Origin: Microbacterium sp. VKM Ac-2870
GTDB taxonomy: Bacteria; Actinomycetota; Actinomycetes; Actinomycetales; Microbacteriaceae
DNA length: 64,000 nt
Assembly: GCF_015350795.1 (NCBI RefSeq)
Contig: NZ_JADKSH010000004.1
Coordinates: 62,001 to 126,000 of the forward strand
Reading direction: 5' to 3'
Position numbers and translations under genes: made by a program. The notes below the pieces were generated by a model. It did not search any database. It was given only the letters and a program-made list of their open reading frames with translations, and was not told the DNA's origin. Below, piece after piece: positions 8,242 through 16,716 of the stretch (position 1 is its first letter; each line of letters begins with the position of its first letter).

Positions 8242-10224
8242 TCAAGCCTGTTGGGCGGTCACCGGCGGCGTCTGCTCGGACGGCGCATCCTCGACGTCGG
8301 GAAGTGACACGCGTGCACCGTGCCGGAGAGGGCGCACCAACCGGTGGGCGCGCATCGACTCGGCGACAGCCGCTTGACCGGCGCGGCGTCCTCCCCAGCG
8401 TTCGAACCACCACTGCGCGACTGCGGCTTCCCCGTCGACCTGCTCGGGATTCACGAGATAACGGGGGTCCGGGTCGATGCCGAGCGAGTAATCGCGTAGA
8501 TTCTCTACGAGCCGCACCCCGTACACAATTCTTTCGCGGCCGTGCCTAAGCAGGTCGTTGCTTGACCACCCGAGCGCAGCAAGACCCAGCCGAACCTTCC
8601 GCAACCGCGGGCTCACGCCCTCACCGAACAGGCTGTTGACCCGGACCGTCGCACCCTGCAATCGGGACAGTCGGACGAGCGCGTCGACGGTGTCGTCCGT
8701 GAACTGCGACGTGCCGAAGGAGCGGGAGCGTCCGAGTTGATGGAACCTGATCTGCTGGTCGCCCGGTCCTCCCATCACCTGGGCCGGCCACCGCAGCCGG
8801 TTGTATTGACTGGATCCGCTGCCGTAAAGCGAGGTGGTGCTGATGAAGGAGAGACGCGATTCTCGTTCGATACCTCGCCCGGCCATCGCGGACGCGATCT
8901 CGCTTGGCCGCGCGTACTTGGTGCAGTAGGCGGAGATCACTTTGGGGGACACGGCCAGCGCTCCGACGAGCTTTCCGGCAGCCAGCGCGTTGTATGGCGC
9001 GACCGCCCCACACACCGTCAGATCCGCGATGACCGTGCCCACCCTTTCGCCTCGCGCGTGCCGAACAAGTCGACGGATCTGCGTCCTCGCCTTGGTGTCC
9101 TTAAGCGCCGCCGAGAGGCCTTCGGCGGTCGGTGTGGGGTGCAGATAAGGGTGCAGGGCGAGGGAAGCCTCCAGCGTGTCCGCGAGCGCCGTTGCCCGTT
9201 TGCTGCGGAACAAGGGGGTGAGGGCCCGTTCGGTCCAGTCATCTCGTTCGATCTGTCGAACCTCACGCAACGGCGTCCGGTGGTGCTTCTGCCGGTGTCG
9301 TTCAGCGTCGGCGCGCAGGAGCGCGACGGCCTCGAGGGTGGGCTGCTGGAGTGCGGCGGGTTGGAGGACATCGTCGTTGAGTAGGTCCTCGACATAGATC
9401 TCATGCAGTTGCGTGTCGATGCGGGCGGACAACCATTGCGCCACCTTCGACGTTGGCGTCTCGTGGATCGCCTCGAGGAACGTGTCGGTGTCCCATCCCA
9501 TCCACTGGTCGCGTTCGGCGATCTGAACGACGGGGCTGGAGACGGCGGCGAGTCCGATCACCGCATGGTGCGCGGTGGCGGCGTCGCGGACCAGGATCGG
9601 CATGGACCGTCCCGGCACGGTGAAGTACGCGTTGGACCAGGTGTGCCGGAAGTATCGCCAGATATCGTGGAGTGCGAGTCCTGTGTGCTCGCATTTGCCG
9701 CTGTCGACGATTTGCACGTACGGCTTGATCACCGTGTTCGGATCGTCCGCGGTCTCTAAGGTGTCTGCAAGCTCACGACCATCACGCATCAGGTTGAAGA
9801 TCGACACCAGTCCGCCCGCATGCTCGCGAGGCTTTTCCATGCGTTCGATGAATCGGCGCACACTTGGTTGGCGGAGCTGGGGGTCACGTCGAAGGTGCTC
9901 CTGCCGGCGGATGCGGGCCTTCTCCGTCTCGGGATCGGGGTGCGAGGGAGGGGGCATGAGGAGCGGCCCGTGCCGGTACAGCTTGAGTGTCCATCCTTGT
10001 TCGACGAGGTCGATGAGGGTGTGCGCGGCCGCGCCGAGCGTGGGGCGGTTGTAGAGATCACTGATCTCCGCGTCCGCGAACAGGCGCTCCCGAACCATGG
10101 GCCGCAGGGCATCGAAGGAGACTGCGGCGAGCACCTTGCAGAGGCGGAGATATCCCTCTCGTTCAGCTCGTGACGTTCCGGTCGGCAGAGAGATGTTGAC
10201 GAATTTGGTCTCGTCGTCGGTCAT
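8242..10224 (-). CDS. DruA-like protein (DUF4338 family)
   Basis: 660 aa. Residues about 400-600 carry the run I associate with DUF4338 proteins: CGAVAPYNALAAGKLVGAL, then IASAMAGR, then SFISTTSLYGSGSSQYNRL. DUF4338 is the domain of DruA in Druantia type I. The N-terminal 350 residues match nothing I recognise. I start at MTDDET (10224), because its ATGA overlaps the stop of the ATPase gene and a GGAG lies 8 nt upstream; a start at 10260 would lie deep inside that gene. Its stop codon directly abuts the stop of the convergent nuclease gene. Molecular activity of DruA is not established; the defence role follows from family and context. Confidence 0.7.
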   Translation of the reverse strand: MTDDETKFVNISLPTGTSRAEREGYLRLCKVLAAVSFDALRPMVRERLFADAEISDLYNRPTLGAAAHTLIDLVEQGWTLKLYRHGPLLMPPPSHPDPETEKARIRRQEHLRRDPQLRQPSVRRFIERMEKPREHAGGLVSIFNLMRDGRELADTLETADDPNTVIKPYVQIVDSGKCEHTGLALHDIWRYFRHTWSNAYFTVPGRSMPILVRDAATAHHAVIGLAAVSSPVVQIAERDQWMGWDTDTFLEAIHETPTSKVAQWLSARIDTQLHEIYVEDLLNDDVLQPAALQQPTLEAVALLRADAERHRQKHHRTPLREVRQIERDDWTERALTPLFRSKRATALADTLEASLALHPYLHPTPTAEGLSAALKDTKARTQIRRLVRHARGERVGTVIADLTVCGAVAPYNALAAGKLVGALAVSPKVISAYCTKYARPSEIASAMAGRGIERESRLSFISTTSLYGSGSSQYNRLRWPAQVMGGPGDQQIRFHQLGRSRSFGTSQFTDDTVDALVRLSRLQGATVRVNSLFGEGVSPRLRKVRLGLAALGWSSNDLLRHGRERIVYGVRLVENLRDYSLGIDPDPRYLVNPEQVDGEAAVAQWWFERWGGRRAGQAAVAESMRAHRLVRPLRHGARVSLPDVEDAPSEQTPPVTAQQA

Positions 10225-11672
10225 GACTTCTCCAGCATCCGCCCGTACGTGGTGCCCCATTCCTGCAGCAGACTGCGGTAGTCGTCCTCGTGGGGGCCGG
10301 CGGCGGCGATGGATCGTGCAAAGGACAGGAGAAGCAGGTCGAGAGCGGTGCGTACCGGTGCCGCAGCGTCGCCCATATCCTGCAAAGGCCGGTAAAGCGC
10401 GGTGTAGCCCGGGTGATCGGTGTTCATTGTGACGTCGAGGAGGCGTTGCCGCAGCGTCAGATCGAACATGGAGTCCCCGGTCAGTTGGTTGACGCTCAGG
10501 CGGTAGCTGAGTGCACCGCGAGCGCGCCCATGCGAGCGGATGACAGGAAGATCCCCATCCGCGGCACCTGCGATCCGGCAGGATCCTTGGACCGCGGCCT
10601 CAAACTTTACCTCCTCGAATGCCTGCCTCACCCGGGCATTCAGGATGCGTGCGATGGACTCGAGCTCCGGCTCGAGAGCTTCTCGGAGCGTGGCGGTGGG
10701 CCGGATCCCCTGTTTGTTGCTGGTGATGCCGAAGTGCTCGTCAAGCGCCGGGTGGAACTCGATCTCGCATCGCCACCAGTCGTCGTAGTTCTCTTTGCGT
10801 TTGCCACCCATCAGGTGCCAGCCGTTTGCGATCTCTCGCCCCGCGCGGAGGATCGATATCCCGCCACCACCGACGATTCCGCGGCGACGTTTTGTGGTGT
10901 TGTCGAGGTCGTGCCAGTGTGCGACCGGCAGCATGGTGAACGTGACCGTGACTTGGCTGGTCGACCCGTTGGCGGTCGCGACCTCATACTTGAGCGGTTC
11001 GAACGCGAGTCGCGCGGTGTGTCCGTGGAGCGTTGTCGACCGCATCGTCGGGTCGGACGCCTCGACGATACGGCCGTTGATGCGCAACGCGAACGCGCCG
11101 GTGAGGAACCGGCGGAACATCCGTCCAAGGTCCTTATGGAGCGCGCGCTCCAACCAAGCCAGGCGCTGGTACTCGATACGGTCGCAGTCGTGCCAGACCA
11201 CCCGGCAGCCCGACGGTGATGCGCCGGCGGCGCCGGGAGCCGGGGCGAGATCCGCGGGGTGACCGGTCGCGACGGCGTCGACGTCGAGCGTGACGGATTG
11301 TGCGGCGGACCCCGGCCGCCATGCGGTGACCTCGATTCGTCGCGCCTGGCTGAGAGACGCGGCGGGAAGTCCCATCCCGAACCTGCCGAAGGAATCGCGA
11401 GCATCGAACCGCGATGAGCCCCCGAAGCGCAAACACGCTGCCAGTTCTGCCGTGTCCATGCCGCCACCGTTGTCTTCGATGGTGATCCGGGGCAGGTTGC
11501 GGTCAGTGTCCCGATCGACCCGGATGTCGACGACCGTCGCACCAGCCTGCAGCGAGTTGTCGATGAGTTCGGCAAGGGCGCTCGAAACGCTCAGGTAGCC
11601 GGATTCTCGGGCGGCGCGGATGAAGTTTGCGGGCACGATAAGGCCATTATCGCGCCGGTGAATCCGGTCCAT
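10221..11672 (-). CDS. GHKL (HSP90/MORC-like) ATPase
   Basis: 483 aa from the ATG at 11672, which has AAGGGA upstream. The Bergerat ATP-binding fold is clear: N-box LAELIDNS (Glu35, Asp38, Asn39), G1 box DNGGGM (67-72) and G2 box FGRFGMGLP (95-103). A transducer-like region follows (about 225-370). Prokaryotic MORC-type ATPases often sit beside nucleases and helicases in defence islands. The gene leads a two-gene operon with the DruA-like gene (ATGA overlap). Likely role: an ATP-driven DNA clamp or conformational switch in the same system; this is inference. An upstream in-frame start at 11843 is possible but has no ribosome-binding site and an atypical Arg/Ser-rich extension. Confidence 0.85.
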   Translation of the reverse strand: MDRIHRRDNGLIVPANFIRAARESGYLSVSSALAELIDNSLQAGATVVDIRVDRDTDRNLPRITIEDNGGGMDTAELAACLRFGGSSRFDARDSFGRFGMGLPAASLSQARRIEVTAWRPGSAAQSVTLDVDAVATGHPADLAPAPGAAGASPSGCRVVWHDCDRIEYQRLAWLERALHKDLGRMFRRFLTGAFALRINGRIVEASDPTMRSTTLHGHTARLAFEPLKYEVATANGSTSQVTVTFTMLPVAHWHDLDNTTKRRRGIVGGGGISILRAGREIANGWHLMGGKRKENYDDWWRCEIEFHPALDEHFGITSNKQGIRPTATLREALEPELESIARILNARVRQAFEEVKFEAAVQGSCRIAGAADGDLPVIRSHGRARGALSYRLSVNQLTGDSMFDLTLRQRLLDVTMNTDHPGYTALYRPLQDMGDAAAPVRTALDLLLLSFARSIAAAGPHEDDYRSLLQEWGTTYGRMLEKS

Positions 11673-11673
11673 G

Positions 11674-11704
11674 CGGGGTCCCTTCAGTGCGGAACGGGGT
11701 CCCT
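11674..11704 (-). promoter_or_regulatory. Direct repeat AGGGACCCCG x2, 21 bp apart, before the ATPase gene
   Basis: Two identical 10-bp copies (read on the minus strand) lie two helical turns apart, the nearer one overlapping the ribosome-binding site of the ATPase gene. This spacing would suit a dimeric repressor controlling the ATPase-DruA operon. No binding protein is known. Confidence 0.35.
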
Positions 11705-11796
11705 CCAGAGTAGCTCGCCGGAGGTGGTCAGTGCAGGCAGCGGATCCATACGACTTCGTGCGGCACCGTGCGGGGCCTCGAGGCCCATGTCGCGAT

Positions 11797-12045
11797 CTAC
11801 TGAATGAGTCGGGAGACAGCTTCGATGCTCTCCCTAGCCACAAGGGCGCGGAGCTTCTCCGAAGTCATCCGCGCGGCCGAATCTGATGCCACGGCGCGCA
11901 GCAGAACGCGCATGTGAACGTGAGTCTGGGCGACGAGGATGCTCTCGACGCCTCGGGTTCTGCACCCGGGTTCCAATCTAGTCGGTCGGTCCTGGACTGC
12001 ATCTGAGTATGCAGCAGGGCTCTGACGTCGGCGTGAATTGGGCAT
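11797..12045 (-). CDS. Small hypothetical protein, 82 aa
   Basis: The ATG at 12045 is preceded by GGGAGG at good spacing, and the frame runs 82 codons to a TGA 124 bp upstream of the ATPase gene. The C-terminal third is an Ala/Arg/Glu-rich helix (SEKLRALVARESIEAVSRL). No family is recognised. It could be a small cargo protein or a chance frame; the ribosome-binding site is the main support. Confidence 0.35.
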   Translation of the reverse strand: MPNSRRRQSPAAYSDAVQDRPTRLEPGCRTRGVESILVAQTHVHMRVLLRAVASDSAARMTSEKLRALVARESIEAVSRLIQ

Positions 12046-12117
12046 CACGACCTCCCAAGGGTGCGTTGGAGGACGTACGGTGTGCGATCCTGGCAGGTTG
12101 CTCTCGAGGAGGTTGAT

Positions 12118-12450
12118 ATGGCGGAAGAATCGACGGGGCTTGTGGCGTTCCTGTTGGCTCGGATCGATGAGGATGAGCGGATCGCGGACCATGTCGCGTC
12201 AGTGTCACCGACGGCAGATACCGGATTCTGCGTCTGGGCGACGCAGTTCGCGTTCGACCCAGAACGCATGATCGTCGCGATCGACTATCAGAGAGTGTTC
12301 GCAGAGTGTGCCGCCAAGCGCCGGATCGTCGACGCGTTCCGCGCGGCGACGCCCGCAATGGTGCCAGCGGAGACGTTGGCGGCAGTGCTTCGGGAACTCG
12401 CCCTCGCTCATGCGGATCATCCCGACTACCGGAGCGACTGGCGGGTCTAG
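12118..12450 (+). CDS. DUF6221-family protein
   Basis: 110 aa with a strong AGGAGG before the ATG at 12118. The pattern is that of DUF6221 proteins of actinobacteria and their phages: N-terminal LVAFLLARIDEDERIA, central EAAKRR-like helix (here ECAAKRRIVDAF), C-terminal LALAHADHPDYRSDW. The usual Cys-containing middle loop is missing, so this is a short version. Function unknown; the family is common in mobile DNA. It stands divergent from the small gene at 11797-12045. Confidence 0.75.
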   Translation: MAEESTGLVAFLLARIDEDERIADHVASVSPTADTGFCVWATQFAFDPERMIVAIDYQRVFAECAAKRRIVDAFRAATPAMVPAETLAAVLRELALAHADHPDYRSDWRV

Positions 12451-12488
12451 CGAAGTCTAGGGATATCTAGCGTTTCCCTAGACTTTCG
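12447..12488. promoter_or_regulatory. Helically phased CTAG array overlapping an inverted repeat
   Basis: Four CTAG words start at 12447, 12457, 12467 and 12478, about one helical turn apart; CTAG is rare in most bacterial genomes. The middle of the array also forms a hairpin: CGAAGTCTAGGGA (12451-12463) pairs with TCCCTAGACTTTCG (12475-12488), one bulged base. It begins at the stop of the DUF6221 gene, so it may be a terminator, although no T-run follows. The phasing instead suggests an operator. Confidence 0.45.
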
Positions 12489-12818
12489 CGAGGCCACCCG
12501 CTCGGGCTCATCGACGCTGAGTCGCTACCGGCTCGTTGACCAATTGCGTTGGCCGCGTGAACAGCGCCAAAGTGAAGGCCGATTCCGGTGAGGATGCCGC
12601 TGATAATGACGGCGGGATAGTGAACTAGGTGTATCCGGGGCCTGCAGGCAGGGCCGACCAGGCGCCCATCCCTATCACGATCATCGGCGCGGGCCGTCTG
12701 GGGCGGCTGAGGGCCACGATGATGAGCGCGAGCCCGTCGGTCGCGACGAATTTCGGCAGAAAGGGCAAGGAGGGACCCGTCCGCACGGTGATCCGCGCTT
12801 ACCCGACACGGGCTTCGG
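12489..12818. other. Gene-poor stretch, possible decayed minus-strand gene
   Basis: No intact gene is supported. Read on the minus strand, two frames give hydrophobic, protein-like segments (ALIIVALSRP with PMIVIGMGAWSALPAGPGY, then PAVIISGILTGIGLHFGAVH in another frame), as if a small membrane protein had been frameshifted. This is weak; it could equally be chance. Confidence 0.25.
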
Positions 12819-13100
12819 CTACCGCGCCGTCAGATCTGGCGGATGCGAGGGGAGGAGGGCTGAGAGCTCCACGCCCAGCACCTGCGAAATCGCGAGCAGT
12901 GTCATCAGTCGTGGGTTGGCGGCCGTGTCCGGACGGGACTCGCCCTTCTCGAGCTTCTGAAACGTGTACCTACTCAGGTTTGCTTCGTAAGCGACCCGGT
13001 CTTGGCTGTAACCGCGGGCGAGCCGCTGACGCTGGATATTTGTTCCTATCTCACGGACGTACGCGCTCCAGTCAGAGCTTGGGTCCGGATTCCTGCGCAC
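12819..13100 (-). CDS. XRE-family helix-turn-helix regulator
   Basis: 93 aa, GTG start. The HTH_3 pattern is complete: IGTNIQRQRLARGYSQDRVAY for helices 1-2, then LSRYTFQKLEKGESRP for the recognition helix and turn, then LMTLLAISQVLGVELSALL. Such short XRE proteins are common in Microbacteriaceae and mobile elements. It is divergent from the gene at 13163, leaving 62 bp for a shared control region, so it may repress that gene and itself; its real targets are unknown. Confidence 0.85.
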   Translation of the reverse strand: MRRNPDPSSDWSAYVREIGTNIQRQRLARGYSQDRVAYEANLSRYTFQKLEKGESRPDTAANPRLMTLLAISQVLGVELSALLPSHPPDLTAR

Positions 13101-13162
13101 CCTCTCAGGCTTGCCGCGAAGCCTCCCGGAGAAGGCCTAATCCGTATGGCATTCTCTTGCTC

Positions 13163-13543
13163 ATGGGCTTCGATCTTGTGGACGTGGGCGGCTTCCAGAT
13201 GGCCGCCCGCGATCCTTTCCTCGAGGCACTGATCGCGATCGTCTCCGAGCCCAATGGTCTACCGACCGCACAGCATGCGTACGAGGCGGCGCGCGACTGG
13301 TGGGATGAGCATTCGCAAGGTCCGACACCCGCCGAACTGCTAGATGCGATGTTCGAGCCCGACGACTGGCTGACGGTCATCGCGGATCAGGAACGGCCAC
13401 GCGGCGACCAAGAGGCACACCTCCAGCTACTGCGTGATTGGCTGCTTCTCTATTGGTGTCGGACCGGAGCGATCAGCTTCATCGCCGGCGCGGGGGAAGT
13501 AGTGCGACCAGGCAGCCTCGCACTAGTTCCGCCTGCGTCGTGA
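13163..13543 (+). CDS. Small acidic protein of unknown function, 126 aa
   Basis: Start chosen at the ATG at 13163. The in-frame sequence further upstream is antisense to the XRE gene and looks non-coding. The product is acidic, with helices such as ALIAIVSEPNGLP and LLRDWLLLYWCRTGAISF near the C-terminus. No family recognised. There is no clear ribosome-binding site, so translation may be leaderless or weak. The 62-bp divergent spacing from the XRE gene suggests paired regulation. Confidence 0.55.
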   Translation: MGFDLVDVGGFQMAARDPFLEALIAIVSEPNGLPTAQHAYEAARDWWDEHSQGPTPAELLDAMFEPDDWLTVIADQERPRGDQEAHLQLLRDWLLLYWCRTGAISFIAGAGEVVRPGSLALVPPAS

Positions 13544-13731
13544 GGAGTCGGTCAGGCAGGTGGAATTCGTCACGACACTGTCGCGTGGGTGGCTCGAGGT
13601 GCCGCTTCTAAGCCGTCGAGTATCAGGCCGCATAGGTGGTCCGCCCCCGGGCCGACTTTGGCTGCGCGCTGATGCATCGAAGCGACAGTAGTGACACTAT
13701 TGACGGTTCTGTGAACGGAGGAGCGCTGCAG

Positions 13732-13929
13732 ATGAGTGACACGGAAGAGGGATCGGAGGACCTGTACACACTTGCCGAGGCTGCGGTGGAGCTATGGCGA
13801 ATCGCTGACGCGCTCTTCGACGACGTGAGCAAGACACCTGGCCAGCTCGCAGTTGTTCTTGACGACATTCAAGCCTCCGACCTTTTACCTGGGAGCCCCG
13901 ATATGGACGTCGAGGCCGAGCAGGAGTAG
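13732..13929 (+). CDS. Small acidic hypothetical protein, 65 aa
   Basis: The ATG at 13732 follows GGAGGAG at good spacing, which decides this start over the upstream in-frame one at 13636. The product is strongly acidic (MSDTEEGSEDLYTLAEAAV, ending DMDVEAEQE). Function unknown. An acidic protein of this size in a mobile element could be an antitoxin-like or DNA-mimic protein, but no motif supports that. It ends 37 bp before the convergent tniQ gene. Confidence 0.55.
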   Translation: MSDTEEGSEDLYTLAEAAVELWRIADALFDDVSKTPGQLAVVLDDIQASDLLPGSPDMDVEAEQE

Positions 13930-13966
13930 TCGCGACTGTCAGTCGGAGCTGTCCAGCGCCTGCCGC

Positions 13967-15673
13967 CTACTTCGGCTCTCGGTACCGACCAGAGCAGTGG
14001 GGGCATCCTCGGCCGGCCGACCGGCTGTATACCGCCGCTTCCCAGCGATGCCCAGCCGCGCACCTCCAGACAACCTTCCTGCCGGAGTGGGGGAGTATCT
14101 CCTGCGGCTTCAAGTCGTTCGCGGCGTCCCACTCTTTCGCGAGATCGGGACGGACCGTGGCGAGGTCGGTGACACCCGCCAAGGCGCGCTTGCCGCTGCA
14201 GAACGGACAGCCCTGACCCGCCGAGCGGTTGTTGATCGCTGCCTGCCAGCCATGACCACACTGACCAACCCACCACACCTTCTTCGCTGACTTAGCACCG
14301 ACTAAAGAAGGCGACGACTCGCCGTTCCGCTCGTAGTCCCATTCGGCCGCAAGATCCGGCATAACGGTCGCCAAGTCCGTCTCACCTGGACTCGCCCGAT
14401 TGCGCGCGCAGAAGGGGCAGCCCGAGCCGTTTCGGGTGCGATTAGCGATGGTCGCCTGCCATCGGTGCCCCTTCCCGCACACCCAGCGGACACGACGATT
14501 GGATCTAGCGCCGACCCCGTCCGGGTCACCTGCATTCGCTCCTGGAGTTCGGTCCCACTCCGCCGCGAGCTCGGGATACTCCGTACGGAGGTCCGTCTGC
14601 CCGGGCCACGCCGCTTGCCCGGCGCAGTATCGACACCCCGCGACCGATCGTACGTACGGCGAGGTCTCCCACCGATGACCGCGATCACAAACCCACGATG
14701 CCTTCACCGACGTACCTTGTTGTCCCCAGGGATCGCGGTCGCCAGCATTGCGTCTCCAGTCCCATTCGGCGATCGCCTGCGGAGATCGTTGAATCCATAA
14801 AGGGTAGGGGGCAGATACGTCGATGATTGCCGAGGTGTGGACGACCTCTAACGGGACGTCGAGGTCTTCGATGCGGGTCGCGCATACCTCGCGGCGTAGA
14901 GGGCGTAGCCACAGCACAATCCGTTCCACGAGAACCTCGATCGGCCCGTCGATAGCGGCCAGCGCGCTCTTGATCGCGGGGCGGAGGTCGACTGACGAGC
15001 ACGCGGCCAGTCGCTGGACTCGTTTCGCGTCGGAAATCACCTCGAGTACTGCGATGGTCTCCGCGTAGAGCGCCGCGCGACCGCGGATCTCCCGGTCGTC
15101 TGCGCAGAGCGATACTGCGGCGCTCCACCCCTCGGGTCGTGTCAGCCACGCGTTGTCACGCACCATCTCCCATGCCCGAGCGTGTAATCGCGGGCCGACG
15201 TGGCCGCGGGTCACGAGGCGCCGAAACCCGCGCTCGGCTCTGAATAGGGCTCTGTCATGAGGCACGATCTGCTGTGTCTCAGTGGTCGTACCTGGGCCCA
15301 CCCAGACCATCTGCCCCGGATGTCGAAGGCACCAGTTCTCGCGATCGTGCGGGATTTGCTCCACGTGATCGCCAGCCGAGCAGAGACGGCAAAGAAAGCG
15401 CTGGGGATAGGTCAAGGAGGGGTTTGGCTGTGCGATAGCGCGCAGCCGAAGGTGGTGGCCGGGGGGTCGTCCGGCGGCCGCCTCGACGATTGCGGCGGCC
15501 GCAGCCTCGTCCTTCCACACCCGGTAGATGTAAAGCTGCTTCTCGGAGGTGAGCCCTCGCTCGACGTCCTCGAACGGGACTCCCGTAGCTCGGCACTGAC
15601 GCTGCGCATACGAGCGCGGTGTCTCCAGCCGGTGCCACTTCGGCCGGATCGCCCATGCTCGAGCGTCTGTCAC
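13967..15673 (-). CDS. tniQ: TniQ/TnsD-like target selector with four zinc-ribbon repeats
   Basis: 568 aa, GTG start overlapping the tnsC stop (GTGA). Its place after tnsA-B-C is where Tn7 and Tn5053 relatives encode the target-site protein. The N-terminal part has a TniQ-like zinc finger (RFLCRLCSAG, then NWCLRHPGQ). The C-terminal half, about 300-560, holds four repeats of the DUF4379-type zinc ribbon: WxCxxGHxW, about 15 residues, then CPFC or a variant, joined by linkers of the TDLATVxPDLAAEW type. The third copy reads WWVGQCGHGW, a shifted first cysteine. Such modules probably read DNA, so this protein likely chooses the insertion site. Alternative: a cargo DNA-binding protein. Confidence 0.7.
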   Translation of the reverse strand: MTDARAWAIRPKWHRLETPRSYAQRQCRATGVPFEDVERGLTSEKQLYIYRVWKDEAAAAAIVEAAAGRPPGHHLRLRAIAQPNPSLTYPQRFLCRLCSAGDHVEQIPHDRENWCLRHPGQMVWVGPGTTTETQQIVPHDRALFRAERGFRRLVTRGHVGPRLHARAWEMVRDNAWLTRPEGWSAAVSLCADDREIRGRAALYAETIAVLEVISDAKRVQRLAACSSVDLRPAIKSALAAIDGPIEVLVERIVLWLRPLRREVCATRIEDLDVPLEVVHTSAIIDVSAPYPLWIQRSPQAIAEWDWRRNAGDRDPWGQQGTSVKASWVCDRGHRWETSPYVRSVAGCRYCAGQAAWPGQTDLRTEYPELAAEWDRTPGANAGDPDGVGARSNRRVRWVCGKGHRWQATIANRTRNGSGCPFCARNRASPGETDLATVMPDLAAEWDYERNGESSPSLVGAKSAKKVWWVGQCGHGWQAAINNRSAGQGCPFCSGKRALAGVTDLATVRPDLAKEWDAANDLKPQEILPHSGRKVVWRCAAGHRWEAAVYSRSAGRGCPHCSGRYREPK

Positions 15674-16716
15674 GCCGCCTCGACCAAATCTTCAATCGTG
15701 ATCGGGTGCCGAACCGGTGTCGTGTGGCGCAGGCCGTCGAGCGCGGTGAAGAGCCGGTGGCGGGTGACCTGCTCGTCGCGCCGGTGGTGGTCGTCGAGAA
15801 TTGAAGCGACCAGCCGTTCGACGATCAGAGCGAGTACTGCGAGACGCCCGTCCGCGGCCTTCTGCAAAGCCCGGGCATTCCGTGTCAGCGTGCCAGGAGC
15901 GTGTTCGCAAAGCGGGAGATTTCGATCGAACGTCGTGACCCATCTGTCCCACAACGCGCGCCCGGCATCGGTCTCGTCAGCCCGGTGCAGCTCCACCATC
16001 TCGCATCGCATCGTGACCTGCAGACCGTCGCCCTTACCGAAGGCCGTTCCGCTCGCGAGGCTGATGCCGACCAAAGCGACCGTCGCTGACGACTCGTTCT
16101 GCAACGCCTTAATGACGCTCGAGGGTTCGCTGCCCCCGAGATTGTGCGCCTCGTCGATCACGAGAAGCTTCGTGCGGTGGAGGCGCAACAGATCGACGGC
16201 GCGGTGCCGGAGTTCGTCTGTCGTGATGTGCGTCGGCAGCACGATCGTCGGGGCCACGAATCGGATGATCTGCGCGAGCAGTGCCTTCCCGGTCCCGTGG
16301 TCGGTCATCTCAATCCACACCACAGGAACCTCGCCGTCGTCGGCGTACTCCGGATAGCGCTTAGCGTGTTCGTGCTCGACAGAACGAGCCAGAAGCAGCG
16401 CGAGCTCGGTCTTCCCGTAGAACATCGGGGCAGAAATCATGAGTCCTCGGCGGGAGTTCTTGCGGCGAGGATTGGAGCGGATGAGCTTGGCGAGAATGCC
16501 GGCGCTGAGGTCTTGCTCAGGGGTCGGCACCCGTAGCGTTAGTCGCAGAAAGTCATCGCGTGCCTGGTCATAGGCCGCGCGATCGTTAGCGGGCATGGCA
16601 GCGTAGTCAGCGAACGATAGGGCGGGCGGAGGCGGTGGGAGCGAGCTGAAGGCCTCTCGCAGGCCGGGCAGGGTGGTCTTGCGGTCGTGATCCAAGATCA
16701 GTGGCTCGACGATCAC
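15670..16716 (-). CDS. tnsC: TnsC/TniB-like AAA+ transposition ATPase
   Basis: 348 aa from a GTG at 16716 that overlaps the tnsB stop (GTGA); the longer frame start at 16797 lies inside tnsB. AAA+ motifs: Walker A as SAPMFYGKTELAL (Ala-Pro replaces the usual leading Gly) and Walker B LLVIDEAHNL. TnsC-type proteins form ATP-dependent filaments or rings that link the target protein (TniQ/TnsD) to the TnsAB transposase and control transposition immunity. The neighbours on both sides fit this role. Confidence 0.88.
   Translation of the reverse strand: MIVEPLILDHDRKTTLPGLREAFSSLPPPPPALSFADYAAMPANDRAAYDQARDDFLRLTLRVPTPEQDLSAGILAKLIRSNPRRKNSRRGLMISAPMFYGKTELALLLARSVEHEHAKRYPEYADDGEVPVVWIEMTDHGTGKALLAQIIRFVAPTIVLPTHITTDELRHRAVDLLRLHRTKLLVIDEAHNLGGSEPSSVIKALQNESSATVALVGISLASGTAFGKGDGLQVTMRCEMVELHRADETDAGRALWDRWVTTFDRNLPLCEHAPGTLTRNARALQKAADGRLAVLALIVERLVASILDDHHRRDEQVTRHRLFTALDGLRHTTPVRHPITIEDLVEAA

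Noticed and set aside
12629..13162. Upstream extension of the gene at 13163
   Set aside because: It runs antisense across the XRE regulator gene and has no protein-like pattern; the ATG at 13163 is taken instead.
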